Positions 1 through 11,278 of a stretch of DNA of 64,000 nucleotides are shown in pieces (position 1 is the stretch's first letter; each line of letters starts with the position of its first letter). The notes under the pieces were generated by a model, which saw nothing but the letters and a program-made list of their open reading frames with translations, was not told the origin of the DNA and made no database searches. The position numbers and the translations under genes are program-made. This DNA comes from Rutidosis leptorrhynchoides (lineage: Eukaryota > Streptophyta > Magnoliopsida > Asterales > Asteraceae): assembly GCF_046630445.1 (NCBI RefSeq), contig NC_092340.1:362370001-362434000 (forward strand). The letters run 5' to 3'.

Positions 1-764
1 GGATCATCATCTCACATGTCTTTAGGAATTTTGAAGTGTTTGAACACATATTGTAATTGTTAATATACATATGATGTTCTAAGATTTTGAATGATACAAA
101 TATTTTTTGTGAGTTCCATGAATAGAAATGAGGTTCTAGGACAGTTTTGAAGTCAAAGTATAGTTTTGAAAGATGTAGGAATCTAAGAGTGGTGATTTCG
201 GTTATATCATGAATCGAATTCTGAGATTTCAAAATCAGAATATGTAATTAGATTTTGAATGAGTATGGTTGTTTTGATTTCTATAAAAGAATATATATTG
301 TTGTGAAAGTAGGGAGTATAATGGATGATTTGCTGAATCAGATTCGAAGAATGTAACATATTAATTGTGAATTTATATATCTCTCGGGTATTACCTACCC
401 GTTAAAAAAAATTTCACAATTAATATTTTGTACAAAAGAATTTTATTACAGTCTTTATGGAAATATATATGCGTATATTTCTTCAGATGTAATATTGATT
501 TAATGAGTTAATATTAAATTAAACTCATTTGATTTATGGTTAAGGCTAGGATAGATAATTTCTAAACTTTAGAAATTACATAATTGCCGTAGAATCTTTC
601 CCCAATGAAGTTATGAATCAATACTTCATCGTTGTGGTATTCCTTGGTATCTACATGGCGTATGACGTCGATGCTCGTGGGACATATTGTGAAGTTGAGA
701 TTTGCGATGCGGTTGTTGTTGGTGGTGGTAATGGTACTGTTGATGTTGTTGATGGTGGTACTGG

Positions 765-1211
765 TTATGTTGCTGGTGCTGCTGCTGGTGTTTGTAACCT
801 TTGCACCATATTCTCCAAAGCCACTACCCGAGCGCGAAGCTCGTTGACTTCTTCTATTACACCAGGGTGATTGTCGGTTCGGATGAGCGGATAAATAAGA
901 TCTAGAATTTGGTGTAGTATACAATTATGACGAGATACTCTGGAAATGAGAGAGAAAATGGTGTTTCGGACAGGTTCGCCGGTAAGTGCTTCAGGTTCAT
1001 TGCCAAGAGGGCAATGTGGTGGATGAAAGGGATCGCCTTCTTCTTGTCTCCAATGGTTAAGTAGATTATGAACCCATCCCCAATTCATCCAGAATAGATG
1101 ATGGCTAATTGGTTGATCCATTCCGGTCACACTGCTTTCGGAGCTCATGTGGAAATCCATATCGGCATAGCTGTCGGAATCCGAGGAACTCGAACTGGTT
1201 GAGGGATCCAT
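765..1211 (-). CDS. Conserved gag-position ORF1 of LTR-A (unknown family, 148 aa)
   Basis: The start lies about 400 nt inside the 5' LTR and primer site, where gag normally begins. The N-terminus is rich in Ser and Asp (residues 4-28). A conserved core follows: a WGWV box, a tryptophan in HWRQEEGDPF, then LTGEP about residue 78, and a C-terminal leucine-rich stretch (VIEEVNELRARVVALENMV) that looks like a coiled coil. The end is Ala/Pro-rich. There is no zinc knuckle, protease or polymerase motif. The same core occurs in LTR-C (57744-58301) and, broken, in LTR-B (38720-39058). Conservation of WGWV, EEG and LTGEP between diverged elements argues for a real protein. A gag-like structural role is inferred from position only; I do not recognise the family. 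Confidence 0.55.
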   Translation of the reverse strand: MDPSTSSSSSDSDSYADMDFHMSSESSVTGMDQPISHHLFWMNWGWVHNLLNHWRQEEGDPFHPPHCPLGNEPEALTGEPVRNTIFSLISRVSRHNCILHQILDLIYPLIRTDNHPGVIEEVNELRARVVALENMVQRLQTPAAAPAT

Positions 1212-1607
1212 CTTGTATGATCAGGGAAAGAATTTTTTGGTATGAAATAGATTGTAGAATTTAGATTTGGTATTCTTCAATACATAATTTACATATGTAT
1301 ATATAATACCAAAATCCCATAAATTACGGAGGAATCTTTGAAAGATGTCAGTCAAAGTTCACAGTAACAGATATGCTAAGATAAGAATTCGTCTATACAC
1401 TATTATGCAATAAATGTAGGAAAACGCGTCTAGACTTAAGAATGATAAGCAGGTAATTTCCTAAGGATGGTAAGTAGATGATTTTCGACTAAAAATGATA
1501 AGCAAAACTTTTGACATGCAGACACGGTCGAAGTCCAGACTCACTAATGCATCTTAACAACTATCAGTTAGACACACTAATGTAAGACCTGGTTCATTAA
1601 GACCACT

Positions 1608-1619
1608 GCTCTGATACCA
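1608..1619 (-). other. Primer binding site of LTR-A (tRNA-iMet type)
   Basis: Read on the minus strand this is TGGTATCAGAGC, the standard plant initiator Met-tRNA primer site, two bases inside the LTR end at 1622. Confidence 0.8.
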
Positions 1620-1621
1620 AC

Positions 1622-4446
1622 TGAAAGGACCCGTTCATATACATTATAAACGATTCACAATAGTTGATTACATCGCGAGGTATTTGACCTCTATATGATA
1701 TGTTTTACAAACATTGCATTCGTTTTTAAAAGACAAACTTTCTTTACATCAAAAATTGACGGCATGCATACCATTTCCTATTACATCCAACTATAATTGA
1801 CTTAATATTAATCTTGATGAACTCAACGACTCGAATGCAACGTCTTTCAAAGTATGTCTTGAATGACTCCAAGTAATATCCTTAAAATGAGCTAATGCAC
1901 AGCGGAAGATTTCTTTAATACCTGAGAATAAACATGCTTTAAAGTGTCAACCAAAAGGTTGGTGAGTTCATTAGTTTATCATAATCCATCATTTCTGTAA
2001 TAGTAATAGACCACAAGATTTCAGTTTCTATAAATATCCGTACACTCGCAAGTGTATAAAAGTATTCTATAAGTTGTAGGCACCCGGTAACAAGCCTTAA
2101 CGTTCATGTTTTACCCTCTGAAGTACACCAGATCAGGTGTGTTTAAAATAACCTCGAAGTACTAAAGCATCCCATAGTCAGGATGGGGTTTGTCAGACCC
2201 AATAGATCTATCTTTAGGATTCGCGCCTACCGTACATAGACAAGTAGTTTAATGTTACCAAGCTAAGGGTATATTTCTGGTTTAAACCCACATAGAATTA
2301 GTTTTAGTACTTGTGCCTATTTCGTAAAACATTTATAAAACAGCGCATGTATTCTCAGCCCAAAATATATATTGCAAAAGCAACTAAAAAGGGAGCAAAT
2401 GAAACTCACAATACTGTATTTCATAGCAATTATGTATATGATGGCACTGAACAAGTGCAGGGTTTGTCTCGGATTCACGAACCTATATTAAGTATATATA
2501 TTTATATGTTGGTCAATATCTGTGTAACAATTTAGGTCAAGTCGTAGTGTATCACAATCCTAATGCTCGAGACTGACATGCAAAAGTCAACAAAAGTCAA
2601 CTTAACCCAAAATGACTTCCAAAATCTATACATGTTTATTATATAACTTATATATATAATTGTTTTATATATTAAATATATTTATCAGATCTTATTATAC
2701 TAAATAATACAAGTCATTTATTAATAAATAAAAATTTATATTAAAATTCATATATGATAAAAATATACTTTTATATATCTCAAGTAATAAAATTTATAAA
2801 ATTCACTTAATATCATAAAAATATAGTGGTATGTATTATTAATGTAATTACATTACGTGTGGTAAAAATATCTTTGTACGCATATTTATTTGATAAAATA
2901 ATATTGATAATAATGATAATGATAAAAATAATAAAATGATAGTTTCAATAAAAATATTAATTTTTAGTAATAAAGATAATTTTAGCAATAACATCAACTG
3001 ATAACAGTTATAATAATCGTTTTAATAATAATATTAAAATTAATGATAATTCAGTTGACCATATCTTTTAATCCGTTCATCGAAACCACACGATTTCTAA
3101 ATGAAAAGTTATTAATTTTTTCTTCAGCTTTTCAACGACATGCATATCATATAACTTATCTCAGTAGCATATGTACCAAATTCATGATTTATCATAAACT
3201 ATTTAACGACGAAACTAAGCATACAAACATGCATAATCATATATACTCGAGCACTAGTTAGGGATACACTATTAATATATAAAAGATAAGATATGAATGC
3301 TCACGTATCAATATTGTGATTCAATATTGCAGGAAAGTACGTAGACGTAACGAAAATGATAAACGTTAGGTTGACCTCACGAGCAATACCCTCGATCAAT
3401 ACCCATAACCTTCATAGCTATAACCCATAATTTCCTTAGCTCTATCCCATTTGAAAACTTATTTTGAAATCGTCTGAATATAACTCTGTCGTAGTATTTT
3501 ATGTATACTAATAATATCTTGAAATAATACTAAGTAAATATATATATATATATATATGTAATTCGATTGAGAGAGTTTAGAGAAATATATTTTCAAGTTT
3601 CTATGAAATAATGAAACCTATTGAATTCTATTTATAATAGATTTTTGAATTATTAAAGTGAATTATTAAAGTATGAATTATTAAAGTGAATTATTAAAGT
3701 ATGAATTATTAAAGTGAATTATTAAAGTATGAATTATTAAAGTGAATTATTAAAGTAAGAATTATTAAAGTAATTTATTAAGGTATGAATTATTAAAGTG
3801 AATTATTAAAGTATGAATTATTAAAGTGAATTATTAAAGTATGAATTATTAAAGTGAATTATTAAAGTATGAATTATTAAAGTTAAAGTAAAGTAAAAGT
3901 AAAGTAAAAGTAAAGTAAAGGTAAAGTTAAAGTATAGTAAATGTATAAAACTATGTACGTATAATACGCGTATAAAAAAATATATATAATATTAATTTAA
4001 ATCGTTTTATATATTTAATAAAATAAAATATAAATATCGTTATCTTTATCATACTGGTTAAGTATTGAGTTGTCAAAAAGAATAGATTTCTTAAATCACA
4101 GTGGACCTCATAACATAGGCCCGTAATCATATCATAATGTATCTGATAATTCAATTATTTGATATTATCTCTTAATTCTGTCGATAAATATATCGAAACA
4201 AATATGTTCATGTAAAGTATCATATATCTAATACTTTGTTAATGTTTTTAGTTAATATTATATATTATATATACATATCTATATACACATAATTGTTCGT
4301 GAATCGTCGAACACGGTCAAAGGGTAATTGATTACATGAATGTAGTTCCAAACTTTTTGAGATTCAACATTACAAATTCTGCTTATCGTGTCGGAAACAT
4401 ATAAAGGTTAAGTTTAAATTTGGTCGGAAATTTCCGGGTCGTCACA
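1622..4446 (-). repeat. 5' LTR of LTR-A (2.8 kb)
   Basis: This 2825-bp LTR has TG...CA ends. It aligns with the LTRs of LTR-C over the first and last several hundred bases (for example the stretch around 1740-1800 against 50270-50340, and the ends GGAAATTTCCGGGTC), with indels between. It contains an AT-rich centre and a private minisatellite at 3647-3935. No gene is seen in it. Confidence 0.75.
3647..3935. repeat. Minisatellite GAATTATTAAAGT, then AAAGT repeats
   Basis: About 17 copies of GAATTATTAAAGT, alternately followed by AT so that the higher-order period is 28 bp, run to about 3884. Shorter AAAGT/AAAAGT repeats continue to about 3935. It lies inside the LTR of LTR-A and is absent from the related LTRs of LTR-C, so it expanded after the families split. 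Confidence 0.85.
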
Positions 4447-5020
4447 ATAAGGATAAATATAATGCTCATTAGATCATATTTTGATTCATTATCAAAATTG
4501 GTGACATCAGACTCCTAGAAATGTAAGTATGTAACTTTTAATTATATTTATGTATTTACACACCATATGTGGTTACCATTTGAATAAGGTTCTATACATA
4601 TTTGAAAAAAAGATCATTAGATAATCTTTTGGTTCAAAATCAAGATTTGCGACATCAGTCTATAATGATGATAATGAATATAGAAAGCATTTTCTGCATA
4701 AGCAATCAAAAGATTGGATTTGATATATATGCTGATTAACCTGTTGTATGGATATCAAAATCATTTTACATTCGAATTAAAATCTGATCGGAGATTAGTT
4801 AAGACATACAGAATTTGTATATTCATTTAAGCATTTAAAGCACTTAAATTGTAAAACAATGATAATTCAGAGATACTTGCAAAATTTATACATTGATTTA
4901 AGCATTTAATCACAAACTTCAAGTGCAAAACTGTATTCATAAAAGAAACCTTAATAAAAATCAAACGACAAAAATCGGTTAAAGTTAGCAGTTTCATTAC
5001 GTCAAAAACCATAATCAAAT
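4447..5020. other. AT-rich intergenic stretch, no gene seen
   Basis: Flank of LTR-A. Short ORFs are present on both strands but have no recognisable motif or codon pattern. No RNA gene or clear transposon end was found. Confidence 0.5.
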
Positions 5021-5379
5021 AAAAATCAAGTTACAAAAACAATGTAATCAATGTATATTAACAATTATAAATGAACAATACGATATTTGGAATTGAAATA
5101 GTAAACCATGTTTGTACATGAATACATCGAATGCAATGCAACCTGAAACCTGAACTTTTTGATTGTAGACAATTGGAAAGGATTTAGCGGCTCTGATGAA
5201 ATAAAAATCAAATTACAAAAACAATGTAATCAATGTATATTAACAATTATAAATGAACAATACGATATTTGGAATTGAAATAGTAAACCATGTTTGTACC
5301 TGAATACATCGAATGCAATGCAACCTGAAACCTGAACTTTTTGATTGTAGACAATTGGAGAGGATCTAGCGGCTCTGAT
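5021..5379. repeat. 182-bp direct tandem duplication
   Basis: Bases 5021-5202 and 5203-5379 are two near-identical copies with a period of 182 bp and only a handful of substitutions (for example tacatgaa against tacctgaa). Read on the minus strand the unit has a splice-donor-like CAGGTAC, but the frame upstream is closed by a stop, so I do not call an exon. Confidence 0.85.
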
Positions 5380-6123
5380 TAAAAAAAAAACTTTGAAACC
5401 CTAGAAACTGGACGACCCCTATTCCTTTTTTTTATTAATAAATCCTTTTTTGAGAGAGACATGTGTTTTTCGGTATAATCTATTGAAGAATTAGGTTTGA
5501 AGGAGAAGGATCAGAGAGCAGGCGTAGGAGAAGAGAGATTAGGATTAGGGTTTCACACAGAGTGAATAGAGTGAAACGTCGAGTTTAATTTGCCAGCGTG
5601 GATAATTAGATAGGTTAATTAGTAACAATAGGGGTTAAAAGAAAGATTAACACGTCAGCTGAATAGTTTAAGGGTTAATTAAGGAGTGACACATCAGATT
5701 TTTCTTAGCGATTTATATATGTTTATAGATAGATTATAGATTTATATTTATATTTATATATATTTAAATATAGTAATAGTAATTCATTTTATGTAAGCGA
5801 GTAAACCCTCCTATGAACGAGCACATTAGCTCCTCATAAAAGGTAAAATCTCGGGTAATCAAGCCCCTGAGCGTGAGATCTGGTACCGAGTGAATTGCAA
5901 TAATATAAATTGATAGACAATAATATTTAATAAATATAAAAAGGTAAACTTAATTAATAATAATATTTTATATAGAGTGATAATTATCAAAAACCTTTTA
6001 ACTGTCGACATAAGAGTCATACGAGTAATAATTTAATGGAAAACATATATTCTGTACAAGTATAACTATCCCGCCAGCAGCAACGCACTTTGGGCCAGCA
6101 AAGCAGGCTGTTCTGTACTCTTG
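5380..6123. other. Gene-free stretch with UTR-like CT-rich segment
   Basis: On the minus strand, 5560-5450 reads like a plant 5' leader (AAACCCTAATC followed by CT-rich sequence), but the first ATG there opens only a 27-codon frame. The rest is AT-rich with no recognisable gene. Confidence 0.35.
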
Positions 6124-6492
6124 TTATTCTTATTATCATATTATACAATATTGTATTATATATGTATATTATTGTTTATTATTCTTAATATTGTATCGTT
6201 GTATATTATATACAATAATTGTATCGTTGTATATTATATACAATAAATACAATAATAATACATAATTGTATATCTTATTCTTAGTATTGTATTGTATATT
6301 ATCGTATTCTAATTATCGGTTATTATTCTTATCATTGTATATTATTGTATATAACGGAGTATTATTGTTAATTATTCTTATTATTGTTTATTATTGTACA
6401 TTATTCTTACTATTGTATATTATTATTGTGGTTATTAATATTATTATTATCATCATATTATTGTATATGTATATGTATATTATTACTATGTT
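6124..6492. repeat. TTATTGTATA-type low-complexity tract
   Basis: Degenerate repeats of TATTGT, TATTAT and TATATTAT fill this stretch. The long frames across it are composition artefacts made of I, L, V and Y. Confidence 0.7.
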
Positions 6493-6493
6493 T

Positions 6494-6640
6494 TAGAGTC
6501 CGTGCATTGCACGGGTATGTAAAAATCCGTGCAAAAATTATAGAAGATTATATCATTCAAGTATGTAAATAGCGAAAATAAATAAAATGTTAGAGTCCGT
6601 GCGTTGCACATGTGGGTAAAATAGTCATGCAAAATTAATT
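6494..6640. repeat. Two diverged copies of a CCGTGC(A/G)TTGCAC-containing unit
   Basis: TAGAGTCCGTGC-TTGCAC occurs at about 6495 and again at about 6591, each followed by a related 30-40 bp. The core is nearly palindromic. Similar CCGTGCATTGCACGG motifs are common in plant repeats; I cannot assign a superfamily. Confidence 0.4.
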
Positions 6641-7145
6641 GATTTTTTCAAACAATTATTCTTTTGAGTTTAAGAGCATGTGGTGTTGACAAATTTTAAA
6701 AGTTATTTTGAGTTTAAGAGCTCGTTGTGTTAACAAATTTTAGAGTAGTTTTGGGTGGTGTTAGTAACTTAACGTCCACAAATTTTTTTTTATTTCTCAG
6801 AATTAATATCTTTTTAATTATATATGAATTATTTACTACGTAATATTTAGATAAATATGAGGCCATTGAAAATTAGTCATGGAACGTGTCACACGAAACA
6901 CGTTATTAAAGTCTAAGTTATATTTGATCTACATTATCATTATATAATAATTCTTGTATAAAACATATATATGTCACATGTAATTATATTAATTTAATAT
7001 TAATATTAAATATACAATATAAATAATTACAATATTTAGAATGTAGATATTAATTATTTTATTAACTGATAAAATCTCGCACACGTATCTCAATACCATT
7101 TGTTATAATATACTTACTTAATATTTACGAGTAATGTTTATTATA

Positions 7146-7247
7146 TACTCCGTATATACTATGGTTACATCGAATTCATGGTCAAAGTTGAAAAGAATTG
7201 ACTTTGAAAAGTCAATACATGACACTTATTATGGGACGGAGGGAGTA
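7146..7247. mobile_element. Stowaway-like MITE (Tc1/mariner)
   Basis: The right end read inward is TACTCCCTCCGTCCC, the well-known Stowaway terminal sequence, followed by AATAAGTGTC and the usual TTGACTTTTCAAAG segment. The left end, TACTCCGTATA, is a decayed version of the same terminus. TA dinucleotides at both borders fit the TA target duplication. About 100 bp, no coding capacity. Confidence 0.7.
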
Positions 7248-7475
7248 TTATTTTAACCAGAAAATGCTCGAAGAAATAATAATCATCGATAAATATTCCT
7301 AATAATATTCATCATTTTTTTTTTAAATAAAGAACCTTATTTTTATTACGATATAAAGAGGGTATGAAGGTTTGAAGTTGTTGTGGTTGTTTTGGAAAGA
7401 AGGTTATATTTTTTAGAGAAATTGGGTGTCATTTTTGTAATATGACAATTATGGTACATAAGAATCTACCATTAA

Positions 7476-7599
7476 GACTAATCCCAAACATGACGTCTTC
7501 CTCAACACTTTTTCAGTGTCACATCAGCTTTCTCTCTTCTCTTTCCTCACCACTTCCTTCCATAATACACTAGTGCCAACAATGACATACTTTCTCAAA

Positions 7600-7664
<65 letters not shown>

Positions 7665-8186
7665 ATTATTATTAATTATTAATCTTTTCGTTATTATTAT
7701 TAACTGTATTTAGTTTATCAATTACTAAGTTAAATAAAAATTGTATTGTACATTGTATATATTGCATTGTATATTGTATATAAATAAATAATTAAAAGAT
7801 AGTAATATTACAAGCAAGTGTCCGCCACTATTTTAAAAAGAAAAAAAAAAGGAAAAAAAAAGAAAAAAGAAAAAGAATACGTGGCCTTAACCACCACCAC
7901 TTCTTTTTTCTTCTTCTTCTTTCACCATTTTCATTCCCACTGTTTCACTTCCATTTTTGCTCAATTTTCTTCCTCCCTTTCATTAAATTAGTTTTAACAA
8001 TCAAATGATAAAAGAAAATTAGAATTATACTTGAAAAGCTCCACAAATCTCGTCCTCAAATATGCTTGTATACGAAATTGGGCAGCACGAAATGGAAAGA
8101 GAAACATGAGGGCGGCCGGAATGCCATCAGCGCCCTCAGATGGAGGCAGGGATGACATGGTGGAAGGCGGGCCGCTGGAATTGGTC
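7476..8186. mobile_element. Candidate PIF/Harbinger (Tourist-like) MITE
   Basis: The two ends are imperfect inverted repeats: GACTAATCCCAAAC at the left, and GACCAATTCCAGCG when the right end is read inward (about 10 of 14 match). Both are flanked by TAA (7473-7475 and 8187-8189), the size and composition of a Harbinger target duplication. The 711-bp interior holds a TTA microsatellite, an A-rich run and a GC-rich stretch at 8105-8180. No transposase is present. The alternative is chance pairing of short ends. Confidence 0.4.
7603..7661. repeat. (TTA)n microsatellite
   Basis: About 20 TTA units, imperfect at the right end; lies in the candidate Harbinger MITE. Confidence 0.9.
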
Positions 8187-8662
8187 TAATATGACATTAT
8201 TGTGATAACAACACCAAATCTTTCCGAGAAAAAATATGCAGTCATATAAAGTTTTTGCTTTTTGTTTTTTATATATAGAAAAATAAAGCATTAATTTAAA
8301 CTAGTGAAATGACCCATGAAATTACATGCTTGTTTTTTTTTTTTTTTTTTTTGAAAGATCAACAACTTTATTAAACATTAACACAAATATTACAATAGGG
8401 CCATACGGCCCTCAAACACGAATCAACTACACTATGGGCATATACGAGAAAACTAACCCTACTTCGAGAATACTCTAACAATTTACAGGGAAAAACCCTC
8501 TACTTACTAATTTGTTCTTAGTGATCCCTCGCTTGACAAACAAGCTGGGCCGGTTATAATTGCAGTACTAAACAATCTTAGCGACAAAGCAAAAGATAAC
8601 CGGCTCATTTAGGTACTAACCAAGAGCTCATTAATAAGAGAGGATGAAAAAACCCTGTTACA

Positions 8663-10081
8663 TTAGCCAATACCTTCTCTGGTAGATGGGGTGACATCAA
8701 ATTTCCTTGGGTTAGTTATCCAATTTAGCCAATCAAGATTTCCATATTTAAGCCTCGAGGAGATCCATTCAAATGATTTGGATTGAATTTCGGACACAAT
8801 TTTTGCATTGCAATATCTAGGCTTATTAAAAACATGATCATTCCTATTTCTCCAAACGAAGTATGTAGTAACCCAAACTATCGCTTGCCAAATGGAAGAG
8901 CCTGTGGAAGATTGAAAGTTTGAATTCGAGCATTTTGCAAGGTCGGAGATGTCCACGAAATTAGAAGTATTTATATTCCACCATTTGAAAACTCTATCCC
9001 AAATGTCAGAAGCCGTGATACAACGAATAAGTGTGTGATTTAGAGTTTCAATGGCATCGTCACAAACTGGGCATCTAGTAGAGTGAAGATCAATGCCTCG
9101 ACGATCAAGTTCGGTTCTAACCGGGAGTTTATTTTGACAAGCCCGCCAGATGAGAATACCAATTTTTTGGGGAATTAAATTGTTTCTGAGTGTTGGTTCG
9201 AGATGGATAATACTTGGGGACTGTAATTCTTCCAACATAATGATCATAGATTTAGAAGAGAACCTTCCCGAGTGACAAGGCTTCCAAATCCATTCATCCG
9301 ATGCTTTTCCTGATGATTTCACCTCGGAAACAATTTTTTCGAGCTGCTGTAACTCGGAGGTAAGACGCCATTTTGGTGTCGAAGTCCAATCCCAGCTTAA
9401 GACTACTCGGTCATCAATCCATTTTAATCTATCCGCGATGGTAGCATCTTGGTTCGCCTCAATTCTGAAGAGCCGTGGAAAAGCGGTCTTTAGTTCAACA
9501 TTACCGACCCATTTCTCGCTCCAAAACTTTGTTTCCGTACCTGCGCCAATAGACTTAACAAACTCATTAGTAATATCACACCCTAACTTGGTTAGGGTGT
9601 GTTTGACATTAATAATATTAAACCACGTACGGCCAACTAACTTTTTGATGTTTGCCGAATTTGAGGAGATACACTCCAACCCCCCGTTATCACCATAAAT
9701 ACTTTTTATGACCTTTACCCAAAGTGATCCATTGTTAGTTAAGAATTTCCACCACCACTTAGTTAGGAGGGTTAAGTTTTTATTTTTTAGCGATCCAATG
9801 TTTAACCCGCCCGACTCATAAGGCAACAAAATATGTTCCCAACAAACCCATGCCATCTTTTTTTGCTCTCCTGACCCACCCCAGAAAAAATCACGCCTAA
9901 GACCTTCAAGATCTTTTAGGACACCCACCGGTGCCTTGAAAAGGGAAAAGTAGTAAAGAGGTAGACTAGTGAGCACCGACTTGATTAAGGTAAGTCTACC
10001 GCCAAAAGAGATAGTTTTGCATTTCCAATCCGCGAAACGTTTTTTAAATTTATCGAAAATGGGTGTCCAGTTTTTATACAA
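8663..10081 (-). pseudogene. LINE ORF2 C-terminal fragment (RT thumb and zf-RVT region)
   Basis: A 472-residue frame with no internal stop matches the C-terminal part of plant L1-type ORF2. It includes the region after the RT catalytic core (WKCKTISFGGRLTLIKSVL, then GLNIGSLKNKNLTLLTKWWW) and a zf-RVT domain about residues 290-355 with the pattern CPVCDDAIETLNHTLIRC. A W-rich tail with VWRNRNDHVF follows. Endonuclease and the YADD catalytic motif are missing, so it cannot act alone. The open frame suggests a recent insertion. The apparent start is only where the truncated copy begins. Confidence 0.8.
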
Positions 10082-10227
10082 TTTGGGGTTAGCCCCGATA
10101 GGGAGTCCAAGATAATTAAAAGGGAAGGACCCTTCGAAGCAACCAAACGTTTTTTAAATTTATCGAAAATGGGTGTCCAGTTTTTATACAATTTGGGGTT
10201 AGCCGCGAAACGTTTTTTAAATTTATC
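10034..10227. repeat. Triplicated LINE 5'-end segment
   Basis: AAACGTTTTTTAAATTTATC occurs at about 10036, 10146 and 10208. The first two copies continue identically for a further 40 bp or so (gggtgtccag through ggggttagcc). The third stops at the target duplication. It lies exactly at the truncated 5' junction of the LINE. Confidence 0.85.
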
Positions 10228-10239
10228 ACATGCTTGTTT

Positions 10240-10540
10240 AAACGAAACAGTTTTATATGCTTCATGTATTAAGTGAATGTAAATGTTAAAGTCATTTAGT
10301 TTAATGACATGTGAAATCACGGATTCCGAGTAAGAAACTTTTCGTTTTTACAACTATATTAATGTACTTAAGTTGGTTAGAATTAATTAACTACATTCTA
10401 TCACCACCATCTTCCCATTTTCATCAAAATTACTATTTTTTGGTCATAAAAGCCTACATTTCAAACTTTTATTGAGACATGTATTTTACATACATATGTA
10501 ACGTAATTAATCCCGTAAAAAGAACCCATATTTGAATTTA
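10240..10540. other. AT-rich sequence, no gene seen
   Basis: Between the LINE and the upstream repeats of the G6PDH gene. I see no coding or RNA signal. Confidence 0.4.
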
Positions 10541-10581
<41 letters not shown>

Positions 10582-10594
10582 CAACAACAACAAC

Positions 10595-10648
<54 letters not shown>
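10541..10648. repeat. (AAT)n microsatellite with AAC interruption
   Basis: A run of about 35 trinucleotides, with six AAC units near 10577-10595 in the middle of AAT units. It gives a false poly-Leu frame on the minus strand. Confidence 0.95.
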
Positions 10649-10740
10649 GTCTGTTTAAAAATTAAGTATTTATAATAATTATTATTAGCTATAACAAATG
10701 GCTCTTGAATTTTTTTAAAAACTAATATACAATTATTATA

Positions 10741-10900
10741 TGAAGGTTGTACAATATGCTTCAAGGTTTGTACATGTTTTCATGAGGTGTTTTATAAAAG
10801 ATTGTACAATTTGTTTTAAAGTTTGTACAAATGGTTATGAGGGTGTATTAATAAGGTTGTACATAATGTTTCAAATATTGTACATATGAGATGAGATCAC
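10741..10900. repeat. Three imperfect ~57-bp tandem repeats with TTGTACA cores
   Basis: Each unit has GGTTGTACA or GATTGTACA, then TTGTTTTAAAG or a close variant, then TTGTACA(T/A). Units begin near 10741, 10796 and 10852. They end about 475 bp upstream of the G6PDH start codon. Confidence 0.7.
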
Positions 10901-11271
10901 CTAAAGATTATATTTTTAATTGTAAATTAAATGATTAACGATGTCACTTAAGTTGCTTAGATTTTTTTTTTTTGTTAAGTTAAATTTTTTTAATGAAGGA
11001 AAAAACTTATTTATGATAACATTATTTTAAAAATTTAATAGAAGTTATAGATTAATTTATAGCCCAAAAGAATATTTAGCCCATTAAAAAGCCTGCTAAG
11101 ATAAACCAGTTTGCAAAAGGCCCAAATGATTAATCGCCTAAATAAATAAGATGACTGTGTACAAGTACAACGTAGATTGACCATTGACCCATTGTTGCTC
11201 CTTGCAAAGCGAATAGACACAAGCCGTTCGGAGATATCAAGGGACTTCATCTCGACCTCACCGAACCTCTT

Positions 11272-11278
11272 TTTATAA
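11272..11278 (+). promoter_or_regulatory. Candidate TATA box of the G6PDH gene
   Basis: TTTATAA lies about 100 nt before the ATG at 11377, which would leave a leader of roughly 70 nt containing AATCAATC repeats. Assigned from spacing only. Confidence 0.4.

Larger units (their letters stand above)
1..4446 (-). mobile_element. LTR-A: non-autonomous Ty3/gypsy-like LTR retrotransposon, partial
   Basis: The window opens inside this minus-strand element. Bases 1-1621 are internal region and 1622-4446 is its 5' LTR (right side on the plus strand). The LTR starts TGAAAGGACCCG and ends GTCGTCACA, so it has TG...CA ends. A primer site complementary to initiator Met-tRNA sits just inside it. The internal part aligns with those of LTR-B (about 37760-39466) and LTR-C (about 57240-58748). 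It carries one ORF at the gag position and nothing resembling protease, reverse transcriptase or integrase in the visible part. The left LTR lies outside the window, so the target duplication cannot be checked; ATAAG at 4447-4451 is the candidate. Lineage is inferred from shared ends with the other two elements. Confidence 0.8.
8333..10227 (-). mobile_element. 5'-truncated L1-type LINE with target-site duplications
   Basis: The minus-strand element ends in a poly(A) tail, seen as the T run from 8333 to about 8352. ACATGCTTGTTT occurs at 8324-8335 and again at 10228-10239: a 12-bp target duplication that brackets the insert. Only the 3' third of a LINE is present, the end of the RT ORF plus 3' UTR, as expected from incomplete target-primed reverse transcription. 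The 5' end is scrambled: the segment containing AAACGTTTTTTAAATTTATC appears three times (see 10034-10227). Confidence 0.85.

Noticed and set aside
562-924. 120-codon minus-strand frame overlapping ORF1 of LTR-A
   Set aside because: It is rich in Asn, Thr and Ser from trinucleotide-like sequence, out of frame with the conserved ORF1, and has no conserved counterpart in LTR-C.
5300-5462. Possible first exon on the minus strand after a leader-like CT-rich segment
   Set aside because: The frame from the first ATG is closed by a stop after 27 codons at the A/T homopolymer near 5381-5390, and no downstream exon was recognised.
6266-6572. Hydrophobic Ile/Leu/Tyr frames
   Set aside because: Artefacts of TTATTGTATA low-complexity sequence.
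10507-10764. Poly-leucine frame
   Set aside because: Translation of an (AAT)n microsatellite.
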